Counted from the stretch's first letter, positions 53,270 through 63,147 are shown. The stretch: 64,000 bases of DNA from JBDGYW01 sp964518955 (GCA_964518955.1 CAZFHS010000004.1:1-64000), one strand, 5' to 3'. Program-made: numbers and translations. Notes: a model not told the origin generated them from the letters alone.

Positions 53270-55093
53270 ATGGCAGAACACGATACGATTGCCGTCATCG
53301 ATTTCGGCGGACAGTACGCTCATCTCATAGCCACGAAGGTGCGCCGACAAGGTGTTCGCGCTGAGATTCGCCAGCCTGAAGATCCGATCGACGTGTTTCG
53401 CCCATGCAAGGGCCTCATCGTATCCGGCAGCCCAAGTCTGTCATCACATGGTGAGGATTCCGAATACACCAAGGAGATCTACGATCTGGATACCCCAATC
53501 CTGGGGCTGTGCTTCGGACATCAGGAAATCGCCAAGCACTACGGGGGCAAGGTTCACCACGGCGGCCGCGAATGGGGCAAGGCCGACCTGCACCTGACTC
53601 GCGATCACCCCTTGTTCGAGGGCCTAGGGCCGGTCGAACAAGTTTGGATGAGCCACTACGACTCCGTGGTGAAGCTGGGTCCGGAGTTTGAAGAGCTCGG
53701 CTACACTCCTGGAGCGGAGGGGGAGGATCCGCACCGGTGTGCGGCCATCGGATCGGACTCCCTGCGCCGATACGGGTTTCAGTTCCACGCCGAGGTCGAT
53801 GACACCACCCATGGCGACCAGATGCTCGCGAACTTCCTATTCGGCATCTGCGGGTGTGAAGCGTCGTGGAGCATGGAGAACTTCCTGAACGACGAGATCG
53901 AGCAGATTCGCGCGCAAGTAGGCGAGGGATCGGTTTTCCTGCTTGCGTCGGGCGGAGTTGATTCGACGGTCGCCGCGGTTCTGATCGGACGCGCAATCGG
54001 CCCCGAGCGAGTGCACCTGCTTCACATCGACAACGGCCTGATGCGATTGAATGAGAGCCGCAACGTCGTCGAAACGTTCAAGCAAGTGGGCCTGGGCGAC
54101 AACCTGCACTTCGTGGATGCCAGCGAGACCTTCTTGAACGAGCTGGAGGGAGCTACCGATCCGGAGAAGAAACGTCTGATCATCGGGCAAACATTTGTAG
54201 ACGTAGCTCAAGACCAGGCCAAGCAGCTGGGCATCGAGAAACACCTGCTCGGCCAAGGCACGATATATCCCGACACTATCGAAGCCGGCGGAACCAAGCG
54301 GTCCGATACGATCAAAACGCATCACAACCGCGTTCCGATCATCGACGAGATGATAGCGCGCGGTGAGCTGATAGAACCGCTCGCCGATCTGTACAAGATC
54401 GAGGTGCGCGAACTCGGCAACAAGCTCGGCGTGCCAACGGCATCCATCGCGCGTCATCCCTTCCCGGGCCCCGGACTCGGCGTGCGGCTGCTGTGCGGTG
54501 ACGGCGTTCCGGACAGGACGGGGTTCAAAGAAATCGAAGTCCGCCTCGAAGAGCTGAGCAAGGCATCGGGGCTCGAGATGATGCCGCTTCCGATTAGGTC
54601 TGTTGGCGTCAAGGCCGATCTCAGAGCATACGAACACCCAGTTTTGCTGTCAGGAGACGAATCCTGGTCCACGATTATCGAGACCGTCTCAATGATCACG
54701 GCAGAGGTGCCTGGCATCAACCGCTGCATCTGGAACCTGGGCGCCGAGCATCCGAAGGGCGCTTACCCTGTTGCAGCAACGGTCACCCGGGAGCGGCTCG
54801 ACCTGTTGCGTGAGGCCGATTATCTGGTAATGGACGCGCTAGAGCGGTTCGGCTGGTACGACGAAATCTGGCAGTGCCCGACCGTTCTCGTCCCGCTGAG
54901 GTTCGAGGACACCTCGGGCGAGATGATCGTTATTCGTCCGGTCCGCTCACAGCGAGCGATGACCGCCACGCCCGTGCAGTTGCCGAAGGAGATGCTGGAC
55001 GAGCTGCGTGAGTCGATCCTGGCGCTGGAGGGTGTTGGCGGATTGGCGCTGGATGTGACGTCGAAGCCGCCGGGGACGATTGAGTGGGAGTGA
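53270..55093 (+). CDS. guaA: GMP synthase (glutamine-hydrolysing), long human-type form
   Basis: 607 residues from the ATG at 53270, behind GGGGAG. The glutamine amidotransferase domain has the triad C81 (L-G-L-C-F-G-H), H173 and E175; the ATP-pyrophosphatase domain has the P-loop S-G-G-V-D-S (227-232). Bacterial GuaA is usually about 515-525 residues. The excess lies after F-P-G-P-G-L-G-V, where about 95 residues starting near L-P-I-R-S-V-G-V precede the usual dimerisation domain. This duplicated dimerisation region matches the long GMP synthase of animals rather than the short E. coli type. It ends with the normal K-P-P-G-T-I-E-W-E. It makes GMP from XMP in purine synthesis. Confidence 0.95.
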   Translation: MAEHDTIAVIDFGGQYAHLIATKVRRQGVRAEIRQPEDPIDVFRPCKGLIVSGSPSLSSHGEDSEYTKEIYDLDTPILGLCFGHQEIAKHYGGKVHHGGREWGKADLHLTRDHPLFEGLGPVEQVWMSHYDSVVKLGPEFEELGYTPGAEGEDPHRCAAIGSDSLRRYGFQFHAEVDDTTHGDQMLANFLFGICGCEASWSMENFLNDEIEQIRAQVGEGSVFLLASGGVDSTVAAVLIGRAIGPERVHLLHIDNGLMRLNESRNVVETFKQVGLGDNLHFVDASETFLNELEGATDPEKKRLIIGQTFVDVAQDQAKQLGIEKHLLGQGTIYPDTIEAGGTKRSDTIKTHHNRVPIIDEMIARGELIEPLADLYKIEVRELGNKLGVPTASIARHPFPGPGLGVRLLCGDGVPDRTGFKEIEVRLEELSKASGLEMMPLPIRSVGVKADLRAYEHPVLLSGDESWSTIIETVSMITAEVPGINRCIWNLGAEHPKGAYPVAATVTRERLDLLREADYLVMDALERFGWYDEIWQCPTVLVPLRFEDTSGEMIVIRPVRSQRAMTATPVQLPKEMLDELRESILALEGVGGLALDVTSKPPGTIEWE

Positions 55094-55132
55094 GGTCGGC
55101 GGTGTTCATCGTCGGATACGTGTAGTCACGAT

Positions 55133-55196
55133 CAACGAACAGCGAGCAGCGTACAACGGTATATCGGTGAATTGCTTCGTTGCGCGCTGTTCGTTG
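55133..55196. repeat. 19-base imperfect inverted repeat between guaA and the MBL gene
   Basis: Arms at 55133-55151 and 55178-55196 match at 17 of 19 positions around a 26-base loop. It lies between convergent genes and could be a terminator for both, but the GCGCTGTTCGTTGCGCG core also resembles a tract in the dctP signal-peptide region (23230-23249, 17 of 20 bases), which suggests a dispersed palindromic repeat. Confidence 0.55.
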
Positions 55197-55242
55197 CGCG
55201 TTGTCTTTGAGGTTCCACCGACCAGACGTACCTCCTCGCTCG

Positions 55243-56037
55243 TCACCTCGCCCGAAACGTCAACACCCGCCCCACGCCGAGCGGCACGAAGTCTTCTCCC
55301 CACTCACGTCTAAACGCCTCTATCGCTGCATCGCCGGTGCAGTGAGTCGCTCCAACCTGTTGTATGCCCATTTCCCGCACCGCTGCCACCGTTGCTGACA
55401 CGTGCTCGGGCGGCGAATCAAAGAGGTGGAAACCACCGAAGACCAGGTTAATTGGTTCGTCTCTCAGGTCGCGCACACGTTCGAGCATGGCGACAACGCC
55501 CGCGTGGGCGCACCCGGTGATCACCACCAGACCGTCAGCCGTGGGAATCGCCAGCGCCTGCTCTGGGATCGCTTCACCGACCTGGCCGGTCGTGAAGATT
55601 CCCGCAAGGATTTCATCACCGGGTTCGGTTTCGATGGCATCGGTTTCCCGAGCGACCCTGTTGCGAAACCCCGCATTGAAGGTGCCGAGCAGATAGGTCG
55701 GGGGCCGCACGCCGGTTCCGAACAAGGCGTCCATTCCACCGGTGTGATCTCCGTGATCGTGGGAAAACACCAGGGCGTCGATTTCCAGGGGGTCCTTTCC
55801 AAGCGCTCGGAAGTTCCGCAGAAACATCTCTCCGTTGGTTCCCGCATCGAAGAGGATCGTCTGGTCGCCTGTCTCGACAAGGGCAGAAAAACCCCAATCC
55901 GTCTCGAGTCGATCTTCGACAGCGTAGTTGTCATAGATGATTGTGACGGTGATGGGGTGTTCCTGACCTGCTATCGCCACCATAGGAAGGACAGATAGCA
56001 GCAGTAGTGCAACGGAAAAAACAAACGCTTTTCGCAT
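55243..56037 (-). CDS. Exported metallo-beta-lactamase-fold hydrolase
   Basis: 264 residues with a signal peptide ending V-A-I-A-G. The metal motif H93-D-H-G-D-H98 (HxHxDH) is intact, followed by T-G-C-A-H-A-G and T-H-C-T-G-D, which provide the other ligands. The order and length resemble the dihydropterin-aminobenzene-phosphate-synthase-like group of MBL proteins, whose members mostly have unknown reactions. Export to the periplasm makes a role in methanopterin synthesis unlikely. It is convergent with guaA. Confidence 0.85.
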   Translation of the reverse strand: MRKAFVFSVALLLLSVLPMVAIAGQEHPITVTIIYDNYAVEDRLETDWGFSALVETGDQTILFDAGTNGEMFLRNFRALGKDPLEIDALVFSHDHGDHTGGMDALFGTGVRPPTYLLGTFNAGFRNRVARETDAIETEPGDEILAGIFTTGQVGEAIPEQALAIPTADGLVVITGCAHAGVVAMLERVRDLRDEPINLVFGGFHLFDSPPEHVSATVAAVREMGIQQVGATHCTGDAAIEAFRREWGEDFVPLGVGRVLTFRAR

Positions 56038-56192
56038 TTTCGCGCTCCACGGGGCTTGCGATTATTAGTGTCGGCTTACATTCAATATGTGGAATAACTT
56101 ACGGTTCGCGAGAGCCCATGGACAGGCAACGTTGTCTACATGAGACGGCCGATGCGAAGCCACATGTACGTCGACGGAGGATTTGACACCCC

Positions 56193-57758
56193 ATGATCCA
56201 CGAACCCAACGTCTGCCGCCAAGCATCAGAGAGCGGTGCCGAAGAATGCGGCTGGAACCTGATATCTCCGGAACTTCTGGAGAAGGCACGGACACGCGTG
56301 CAGCTCATCGCCTGGTTGATGGCAGGCGTCATGACGCTCGGCGCTATCGTCGACTTCGTGTACGCTGGCTTCTTCATGGGCGAGGAAGTTCGTCAGAGCA
56401 TAGATGCGGTTTGGATCGCAAGCACGGTGTTTGTTTTGGCGATCACAGTAGGACTTCTGGTTGCCTCGTACAGCAGCCGTCTCACCCACGTCACAGTGCT
56501 TCACTTAGCCCTGGTGTACGAGGTGGTTACTTGCCTGTTCGTGGCAACATTCGTGACCTGGATCATGATGGAGATGATGGGCCAATTCCCATACATCACT
56601 TGGGTGACTCCGCTCATTATCATGTTCCCCCTGATCGTGCCGAGCCCCCCTCGCGCAACACTCGTGGTGGCATTGATGGCTGCGGCAACTCGGCCTTTGG
56701 GGGTGGTTCTCATCGAAGCAGTCACAACGGTGGAAATCGATACTTCGATGATCTTCATCTCTGCGATGAGCCCGACGTTTGCAGCCGCAATCGCGTATTT
56801 CAGTTCCCGCGTCGTCCACGGCATGAACGTCGACCTGGCAAAGGCGCAGAAGATGGGGCACTACCAGCTCGAGACGAAGCTGGGAAGCGGCGGTATGGGC
56901 GAAGTGTGGAAAGCAAAGCACGAGCTACTGGTGCGTCCCGCGGCAATCAAATTGATAAGTCCGGAGAATCTCGCCCAGAACACCGAACAACAACGTGTCG
57001 CCTTGGCTCGATTCGAACGGGAGGCCCAGGCAACGGCCGCGCTGAGATCGCCACACACAATTCAGCTCTACGACTTCGGGACCGCGCAAACCGGTGCCTT
57101 TTATTACGTCATGGAGTACCTGACCGGTCTGGACCTCGAGCGCCTGGTCAAGGACCACGGTCCGCTCCCACCGGCTCGCGTGGTGCACGTGCTCCTGCAA
57201 ATGTGCGACTCGCTAGGTGAAGCTCACGAACAGGGTTTGATACACCGCGATGTGAAGCCGGCCAACGTCTATGTGTGTCGCTACGGCCGTTGCGACGATT
57301 TCGTCAAGCTCCTGGATTTCGGACTGGTGAAAACCGAGAATGGCAATGAAGACGACGTGAGCATCACGGCGGAGGGTACTGTGAGCGGTACACCGGCATT
57401 TTTATCGCCCGAGCAGGTGCTGGGTGACAAGACCGACGGCCGTACGGACATCTACTCTCTGGGTTGCACGGCGTATTGGGCTTTGACCGGTAGCTTCGTG
57501 TTTCAAGGCAAGTCAGCGATGGCAACGGTAATGATGCACGTCAACGACACGCCTAATCCGCCTTCTGCAAGTGGAGTGCAGGCGATTCCCAAAGAACTGG
57601 ATGAGGTTGTGATGGCGTGCCTGGAGAAAGACCCAGCGAACAGACCTCAAGATACAGATGCCCTCGCTGACATGCTCGCTGCCTGTCAGATCAGCGACTC
57701 ATGGACGAAGCGGCAGGCGAGGGAGTGGTGGGAGATGAACGTACCACCGTCTGAATAG
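56193..57758 (+). CDS. Serine/threonine kinase with N-terminal membrane domain (paralogue)
   Basis: 521 residues. About six hydrophobic helices between 36 and 210 are followed by the kinase domain (224-490): G-S-G-G-M-G (231-236), K253, H-R-D-V-K-P-A-N, L-D-F-G-L-V-K and the S-P-E-Q motif. It is a paralogue of the kinase at 47.8-49.4 kb in both layout and details (R-S-P-H-T-I-x-L-Y-D-F-G and E-W-W-E at the end). The membrane part may sense a signal in the envelope. It converges on the nitronate monooxygenase gene. Confidence 0.92.
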   Translation: MIHEPNVCRQASESGAEECGWNLISPELLEKARTRVQLIAWLMAGVMTLGAIVDFVYAGFFMGEEVRQSIDAVWIASTVFVLAITVGLLVASYSSRLTHVTVLHLALVYEVVTCLFVATFVTWIMMEMMGQFPYITWVTPLIIMFPLIVPSPPRATLVVALMAAATRPLGVVLIEAVTTVEIDTSMIFISAMSPTFAAAIAYFSSRVVHGMNVDLAKAQKMGHYQLETKLGSGGMGEVWKAKHELLVRPAAIKLISPENLAQNTEQQRVALARFEREAQATAALRSPHTIQLYDFGTAQTGAFYYVMEYLTGLDLERLVKDHGPLPPARVVHVLLQMCDSLGEAHEQGLIHRDVKPANVYVCRYGRCDDFVKLLDFGLVKTENGNEDDVSITAEGTVSGTPAFLSPEQVLGDKTDGRTDIYSLGCTAYWALTGSFVFQGKSAMATVMMHVNDTPNPPSASGVQAIPKELDEVVMACLEKDPANRPQDTDALADMLAACQISDSWTKRQAREWWEMNVPPSE

Positions 57759-57761
57759 CAG

Positions 57762-58826
57762 TTAGGAGCTCGAACAAAACCTCTTGTTGAGCTCCATGAG
57801 CGTTCCCTCAGCGTCCCGCACGAATTCTTGAATTATCTCCGCGATTGGCTTGACCTCGTTCACGAGGCCGACGGATTGCCCTGCCATCAGAGAACCCTGC
57901 TTCACATCACCTTCTACAACCGCGGTGCGTAGCGCGCCCACCCAGAACTTCTCAACCTCCATCTGCGCCGTTTCTCGGTCGATGATGTTGTTGTCGAGCT
58001 TGTGCAACAACTCGTACTGAAGCTTGCCGAACTCAAGTGTTCCGCTGTTCTTGAGCGCCCTCACAGGTACCACAGGCAAGCGGCTATCGAACTGGGGAGT
58101 TGCCATTGCATCCCGGGCGCGCGCCTTCTGAAAGCTCTCCTTGAATGCTGAATGAGCGCAGCATTCATCGCTGAGCACGAAGCGCGTTCCCATCTGAATT
58201 CCCGCAGCCCCCATCATGAGCAAGTGAGCCATCATCTTACCGGTGGCAATACCGCCAGCAACGAAGATCGGCACGGAGTCGACTGTGAACAGGATCTGTT
58301 GCAGCAAAACGTTTAGCGCTACCGGTCCGATGTGTCCGCCTGCCTCAGACCCTTCGAGCACCAAACCATCGACGCCGAGGTCGACGAGCTTGAGCGCAAG
58401 TGATTCGGTTGGTGCAAAACAGAATACACGAGCACCTGAATCCTTTGCTCTTGCGATATCGGGCCGCGAAGGGGTTGCCCCGGCAAACGTGATCCACCCG
58501 CAGTCCATTTCGCACACGACCTCGAGCTGGCTTTTGAAGTTGGGCGCAATTGTGATCAAATTGACGCCAAACGGTTTGTCGGTTGCGTCGCGAGTCGCGA
58601 GGATCTCATCGCGCACAACCTCGGCTGGGGCGTTGCCACCGGCGAGCTGACCGAACCCACCGGCCTCGCCAATCGCGGCTACCAGCTTGTGGTCGCTTAT
58701 CCACGTCATCGCTCCGGCGATTATTGGATATCGGCATTCGAGGATCTCTCGGCCCCGTTCCAGGAACGGATCTATGAGTGAATCGCGGTGCGGTTCACTT
58801 GAACTCTTGTTGGCGGGCGGTGACAT
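57762..58826 (-). CDS. Nitronate monooxygenase family FMN protein
   Basis: 354 residues from the ATG at 58826; the open frame extends upstream but overlaps the divergent ABC-F start. An (alpha/beta)8 barrel with P-I-I-A-G-A-M-T near the start, G-V-N-L, E-G-S-E-A-G-G-H-I-G, and A-G-G-I-A-T-G, the FMN-phosphate loop of the 2-nitropropane dioxygenase / nitronate monooxygenase family. The family also contains enoyl reductase FabK-like members, so the substrate is not certain. It reads away from ettA with a 52-base gap. Confidence 0.88.
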   Translation of the reverse strand: MSPPANKSSSEPHRDSLIDPFLERGREILECRYPIIAGAMTWISDHKLVAAIGEAGGFGQLAGGNAPAEVVRDEILATRDATDKPFGVNLITIAPNFKSQLEVVCEMDCGWITFAGATPSRPDIARAKDSGARVFCFAPTESLALKLVDLGVDGLVLEGSEAGGHIGPVALNVLLQQILFTVDSVPIFVAGGIATGKMMAHLLMMGAAGIQMGTRFVLSDECCAHSAFKESFQKARARDAMATPQFDSRLPVVPVRALKNSGTLEFGKLQYELLHKLDNNIIDRETAQMEVEKFWVGALRTAVVEGDVKQGSLMAGQSVGLVNEVKPIAEIIQEFVRDAEGTLMELNKRFCSSS

Positions 58827-58878
58827 GAGCACCTTCCAGTGTGGTTCGACGACAAGTAACGCAACCCAATGGAATAAT

Positions 58879-60555
58879 ATGCCCTCATTCATCTTCCAGA
58901 CCCAGAACCTCCGTCGTGTACACCCTCCCGACAACGTCGTAATCGACAACATCTCACTCTCTTTCTACGCGGGCGCGAAGATCGGCGTGATCGGAGGCAA
59001 TGGCGCGGGCAAGAGCACGCTGTTGAGGATCATGGCCGGAATCGATCGTGACTTTCAAGGGATCGCTCAGCCAGCCGAAGGCACCAGAATCGGATTCCTC
59101 CCTCAGGAGCCCGAGCTCGATCCGACCAAGACCGTCCGCGAGATAGTGGAGGAGGGGGTGGCCGAGACGCGAGCACTGCTCACGCGGTTCGAGGAAATCA
59201 GCGCGAAGTTCGCGGAGCCTATGAGTGACGACGAAATGGAGCAACTGCTCGCCGAACAAGGGAAGGTTCAGGATCTGATAGACGCAACGAACGCCTGGGA
59301 ATTGGATCGCACTGTTGAGATAGCTATGGATGCATTGCGCGTGCCGCCGGCGGATTTGAGCGCTGAAGTCATATCCGGAGGCGAGCGACGCCGAGTGGCG
59401 TTGTGCCGTCTGCTGCTGCAGCATCCCGACATGCTCCTGCTCGACGAGCCGACGAACCATCTGGACGCCGAATCGGTTGCGTGGTTGGAGCAGTTTCTCG
59501 CAGAGTATTCGGGAACCGTCATCGCCGTCACCCACGACCGTTACTTCCTGGACAATGTCGCACAGTGGATTCTGGAACTCGATCGTGGCAGAGGCATTCC
59601 CTGGCGCGGCAACTACTCCTCATGGCTCGAGCAGAAGCAGGAGCGGTTGCGAGTGGAGGAGAAACAGGAATCTGCAAGACAGCAAACGCTGCAGCGTGAG
59701 CTGGATTGGATTCGAATGGCGCCCAGAGCTCGCCAGGCCAAGGGGAAAGCCCGCGTCAACGCCTACGAAGATCTCCTGATACAGGGAGGTAACGAACGGC
59801 AGGGTCGAGCCGAGATCATCATTCCAGTAGGTCCTCGGTTGGGCGACCTCGTTATCGAGACGAAGGACCTCGTGAAGGGCTTCGGCGACAAGCTGCTGAT
59901 CGACAACATGGAACTCATAATTCCGCGGGGAGCGATTGTAGGAATCATCGGGCCGAATGGGGCCGGTAAAACGACACTCTTCCGGATGATAGTGGGTCAG
60001 GATTCCCCCGACGGAGGCAGCGTTCGAGTAGGCGAGACCGTTCGGCTATCCTATGTCGATCAGCTTCGCGACGATCTCGAACCAGACAAGACGGTGTGGG
60101 AGGTGATCTCGGGTGGAGATGAACGCATCGAACTTGGCAACGGAGATATGAACTCTCGAGCTTATGTATCGTCGTTCAACTTCCGCGGCGCGGAGCAACA
60201 GAAAAGGGTGGGCTCTCTATCGGGCGGTGAGAGGAACCGGGTACACCTCGCAAAACTGCTTCGCGGCAAAGGCAACGTCATCCTTCTCGACGAGCCAACC
60301 AACGACTTGGACGTAGACACCTTGCGAGCCTTGGAAGACGCACTGCTGAGCTTCGCAGGTTGTGCTCTGGTAATCAGTCACGACCGCTGGTTCCTGGATC
60401 GCGTGGCAACCAACATCCTCGCATTCGAGGGGGATAGTCATGTGCGCTGGTTCGAGGGCAATTGGACGGAGTACGAGGAAGCGCGCAAGAAGCGACTCGG
60501 TAGCGAGGCCGAGCAGCCGCATCGAATTCGGTACAAGCCAATTGGAGGTAGGTAG
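58879..60555 (+). CDS. ettA: ABC-F translation factor EttA
   Basis: 558 residues from the ATG at 58879, whose product aligns end to end with EttA of E. coli (555 residues); an earlier in-frame ATG at 58825 is not needed. Two ABC domains with Walker A G-G-N-G-A-G-K-S-T (39-47) and G-P-N-G-A-G-K-T-T, two signatures (I-S-G-G-E and L-S-G-G-E), and D-E-P-T-N Walker B motifs. The arm insertion of EttA lies in the first domain. It binds the ribosomal E site and throttles the first steps of elongation according to the ADP/ATP ratio. It is convergent with ccoI. Confidence 0.95.
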   Translation: MPSFIFQTQNLRRVHPPDNVVIDNISLSFYAGAKIGVIGGNGAGKSTLLRIMAGIDRDFQGIAQPAEGTRIGFLPQEPELDPTKTVREIVEEGVAETRALLTRFEEISAKFAEPMSDDEMEQLLAEQGKVQDLIDATNAWELDRTVEIAMDALRVPPADLSAEVISGGERRRVALCRLLLQHPDMLLLDEPTNHLDAESVAWLEQFLAEYSGTVIAVTHDRYFLDNVAQWILELDRGRGIPWRGNYSSWLEQKQERLRVEEKQESARQQTLQRELDWIRMAPRARQAKGKARVNAYEDLLIQGGNERQGRAEIIIPVGPRLGDLVIETKDLVKGFGDKLLIDNMELIIPRGAIVGIIGPNGAGKTTLFRMIVGQDSPDGGSVRVGETVRLSYVDQLRDDLEPDKTVWEVISGGDERIELGNGDMNSRAYVSSFNFRGAEQQKRVGSLSGGERNRVHLAKLLRGKGNVILLDEPTNDLDVDTLRALEDALLSFAGCALVISHDRWFLDRVATNILAFEGDSHVRWFEGNWTEYEEARKKRLGSEAEQPHRIRYKPIGGR

Positions 60556-60578
60556 GAAGCTTCGCTCAGCTGATTTAG

Positions 60579-63071
60579 TCAAACGTTTGCCGACGGCTCG
60601 ATCCATGGGAAGAAGAACTCTATCAGCTTCGCCTTGAACTTTCCCTGACCCGCTTTGAGCCGCAGAGAGTTCGTCACCACGGAGAGACTGCTGACGAGCA
60701 TCGCGACCGCCGCAATGAGCGGGTTGAGAAGACCGACAATGGCCAGGAACATGCCGACCACGTTGTAGAGAAAAGCCCACGCCAAGTTCTGCTTCACTGT
60801 ACTCACCGTCCGCGCGGCGGTGTGCAGTGCCTCGTTCACTAGCGAAAGGTCATTACGGAGCAACGTGAAGGCCGATGATTCCATGGCGATTTCGGTTCCG
60901 CCACCGATCGCAATGCCTACATCAGACTGAGCTAGCGCAGGGGCATCGTTGACCCCGTCACCCACCATCGCCACGACATCACCTTGACTCTGCATTTGTT
61001 CAACGATCGCTATCTTGTCCTGTGGTAGAGCATCTGCCACGTAGTTGGCGATGCCAGCCTCCGACGCAATCGCAGAAGTCGTCCTGGCCGAGTCGCCAGA
61101 TACGAGCTTGACCTCAATTCCGTCGGACTGGAGCTTTTTGCACGTCTCCCGCGCCGACGCCTTGAGTCGGTCTCCAAGAACCAACGCCCCAGCATCACCC
61201 TCGTCTCCGATGCCAAAGTAGACCACTGTGTTCCCCTGCTCCGCCTGCATGTGAGTTGCGCTTGTCAGCTGGACGGGTACCTGAAACCCGAATCCTTTGA
61301 CAAACGCCGCGGTCCCCAAGGCCACTCTCGTGTCCGTGCCAGAGCCTACTCGCCCTTCAATTCCCTGCCCTCCAAATGTCCGCACGTCCCGCGCGTCGAG
61401 CAGCCCGCCCGTATCGGGATCCCATGCGGCGACCACTGCATTGCCGATTGGATGGTTGCTGTATTGCTCGAGCGAAGCCAGAAGCCGCAAGGTCTCATTG
61501 GGATGTTTTCCGGAAGGTAGGACTTCAACCAGCGCGAACTTCCCTTCCGTCAGTGTACCAGTCTTGTCGAACACAGCCGTGTTCACCGACGCCGCGCGTT
61601 GCACGGCCGAACCATCTCTGATCAAGATTCCGCGTTCCGCTGCGTAGCCGATACCTGCAGCAATCGCCAACGGTGTCGCCATTCCAAGCGCACAAGGGCA
61701 CGCAATGACGAGCACCGTTATCGCACGAAGGAGAGTCTGCTCGGCGCCTGCCCCGTTCAGAGCGAGCACACACGCAGTCGCCAATGCCACCAGCAAGACT
61801 GCCGGCACAAAGAAACGAGCGATCCTGTCGACAGTGCGCTCAATCGGCGACCTCCTCTCGAGAGCCTCCTCGACCATTCGAATGATGCTGTAGATCATGG
61901 TCGCGTCGTGGGTGCGCGTCGCTTCCACCTCGATCGCCCCAGCGTGATTCATGGACGAACCTATGACCGCATCGCCTTGCTGTTTTGGCACAGGCTTCGC
62001 TTCACCAGTCAGAAATGATTCGTCGACCGTGGTCGAACCCGTCACGATGCAACCATCGGCAGGGATCTTCTCGCCTTCTCTGACCACGAACAAATCACCG
62101 ACCCGCAGCTGTTCGATCGAAGCCAGATGCTGCTGACCATTGCTCTTGATGCGCACCTTTCGCGGAAGCATCTCGTAGAGTCGGTGTATACTCTCAGCGG
62201 CCCTGTGTTTTGCGGAATGCTCGATGAGCTTCCCCAACAGCAGGATTGCCACGAGAGCGGTTGCCGTGTCGAAATAGAAATGATCCAATCCTCGTGCCAG
62301 CGCGTACACACTGTAGAGAAACGCAGACAAGATGCTCGTCGTGAGCAGGACCTCCATTGTCGGCGCTCCAACTCGAAGACTGTGCCACGCCTTTCGATGG
62401 ATTGGGAAGCCGCACCAGGTGACCGCCGGTGTGGACAAGCCCAGCAAAACGAACGGCACAATGAATTGGATCTCCGCGGACAACTCATCGAAATAGCCGA
62501 CGTACAGGACGTAGCTGAAAAACATTGTGTTCATCAGCAAGAAAAAGGCGATTCCCGTTCGGGCAAGCAGCGAATTGCGTTCTCTGACACTCGCCTCACG
62601 GAGGTCGTCCCTCGACACCGACTTGTACCCGAGACGGTCAATCTGTGCGGAAATCTGTTCGGGACCGATCTGTTGCGGCAGGTAGTGGATCTTAGCGGTG
62701 TCGGACGCGAAGCTCACTCGAGTAGCAACTACACCACTTTCCGACCCAATGGCCTTCTCGATGAGCCAGGAGCACGCAGAGCACCACATCCCTTCTACAT
62801 GCAGTGTGAGCTCGCACGCATCCTTTAGTTCTTCGGGTGACAGCGGAGGGGGTTCATCGTCTCGCCCCGGATTGCCGATGATGCCCAAATTCAAACACTG
62901 CAGATAGAGTTCGGACTCTTGGAATTCACCCGCGACGTATCCGCCTTCGACGAGCATCAAAAAGACCTGCCGGCAGCCCGCGCAACAGAACTGATATTCC
63001 TTGCCGTCCCAATCAGTGCTCGGAGGACGCCGGGGTAGGCTCAGGCCACAGAGATCGCAGTTGTTGTTCAC
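60579..63071 (-). CDS. ccoI: Copper-translocating P1B-type ATPase (cbb3 oxidase maturation type)
   Basis: 830 residues. The N-terminus has a cysteine cluster (C5, C8, C29, C30, C33) like a treble-clef/YHS metal site, then a heavy-metal domain with G-M-W-C-S-A-C (94-100). Transmembrane CPC motif I-A-C-P-C-A-L-G, phosphorylation site D-K-T-G-T and G-D-G-V-N-D hinge are all intact. This domain order is typical of CcoI/FixI, the copper exporter that supplies the CuB centre of cytochrome cbb3 oxidase, and the ccoG neighbour supports it. It is preceded by a small membrane peptide and a palindrome. Confidence 0.92.
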   Translation of the reverse strand: MNNNCDLCGLSLPRRPPSTDWDGKEYQFCCAGCRQVFLMLVEGGYVAGEFQESELYLQCLNLGIIGNPGRDDEPPPLSPEELKDACELTLHVEGMWCSACSWLIEKAIGSESGVVATRVSFASDTAKIHYLPQQIGPEQISAQIDRLGYKSVSRDDLREASVRERNSLLARTGIAFFLLMNTMFFSYVLYVGYFDELSAEIQFIVPFVLLGLSTPAVTWCGFPIHRKAWHSLRVGAPTMEVLLTTSILSAFLYSVYALARGLDHFYFDTATALVAILLLGKLIEHSAKHRAAESIHRLYEMLPRKVRIKSNGQQHLASIEQLRVGDLFVVREGEKIPADGCIVTGSTTVDESFLTGEAKPVPKQQGDAVIGSSMNHAGAIEVEATRTHDATMIYSIIRMVEEALERRSPIERTVDRIARFFVPAVLLVALATACVLALNGAGAEQTLLRAITVLVIACPCALGMATPLAIAAGIGYAAERGILIRDGSAVQRAASVNTAVFDKTGTLTEGKFALVEVLPSGKHPNETLRLLASLEQYSNHPIGNAVVAAWDPDTGGLLDARDVRTFGGQGIEGRVGSGTDTRVALGTAAFVKGFGFQVPVQLTSATHMQAEQGNTVVYFGIGDEGDAGALVLGDRLKASARETCKKLQSDGIEVKLVSGDSARTTSAIASEAGIANYVADALPQDKIAIVEQMQSQGDVVAMVGDGVNDAPALAQSDVGIAIGGGTEIAMESSAFTLLRNDLSLVNEALHTAARTVSTVKQNLAWAFLYNVVGMFLAIVGLLNPLIAAVAMLVSSLSVVTNSLRLKAGQGKFKAKLIEFFFPWIEPSANV

Positions 63072-63120
63072 TTTGGTCAGGTAGTGGTTGGACTGAATCT
63101 ACGCCCTGACCGGCGTCAGA

Positions 63121-63147
63121 TCACGCGTGAGATCACACTTGATCTCA
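63121..63147. repeat. Two adjacent palindromes upstream of ccoI
   Basis: TCACGCGTGA (63121-63130) is a perfect 10-base palindrome, and TGAGATCA-CACT-TGATCTCA (63128-63147) a perfect 8-base inverted repeat with a 4-base loop. The second overlaps the stop codon of the small upstream gene. They could be a regulator site or an RNA hairpin that tunes ccoI expression. Confidence 0.5.
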
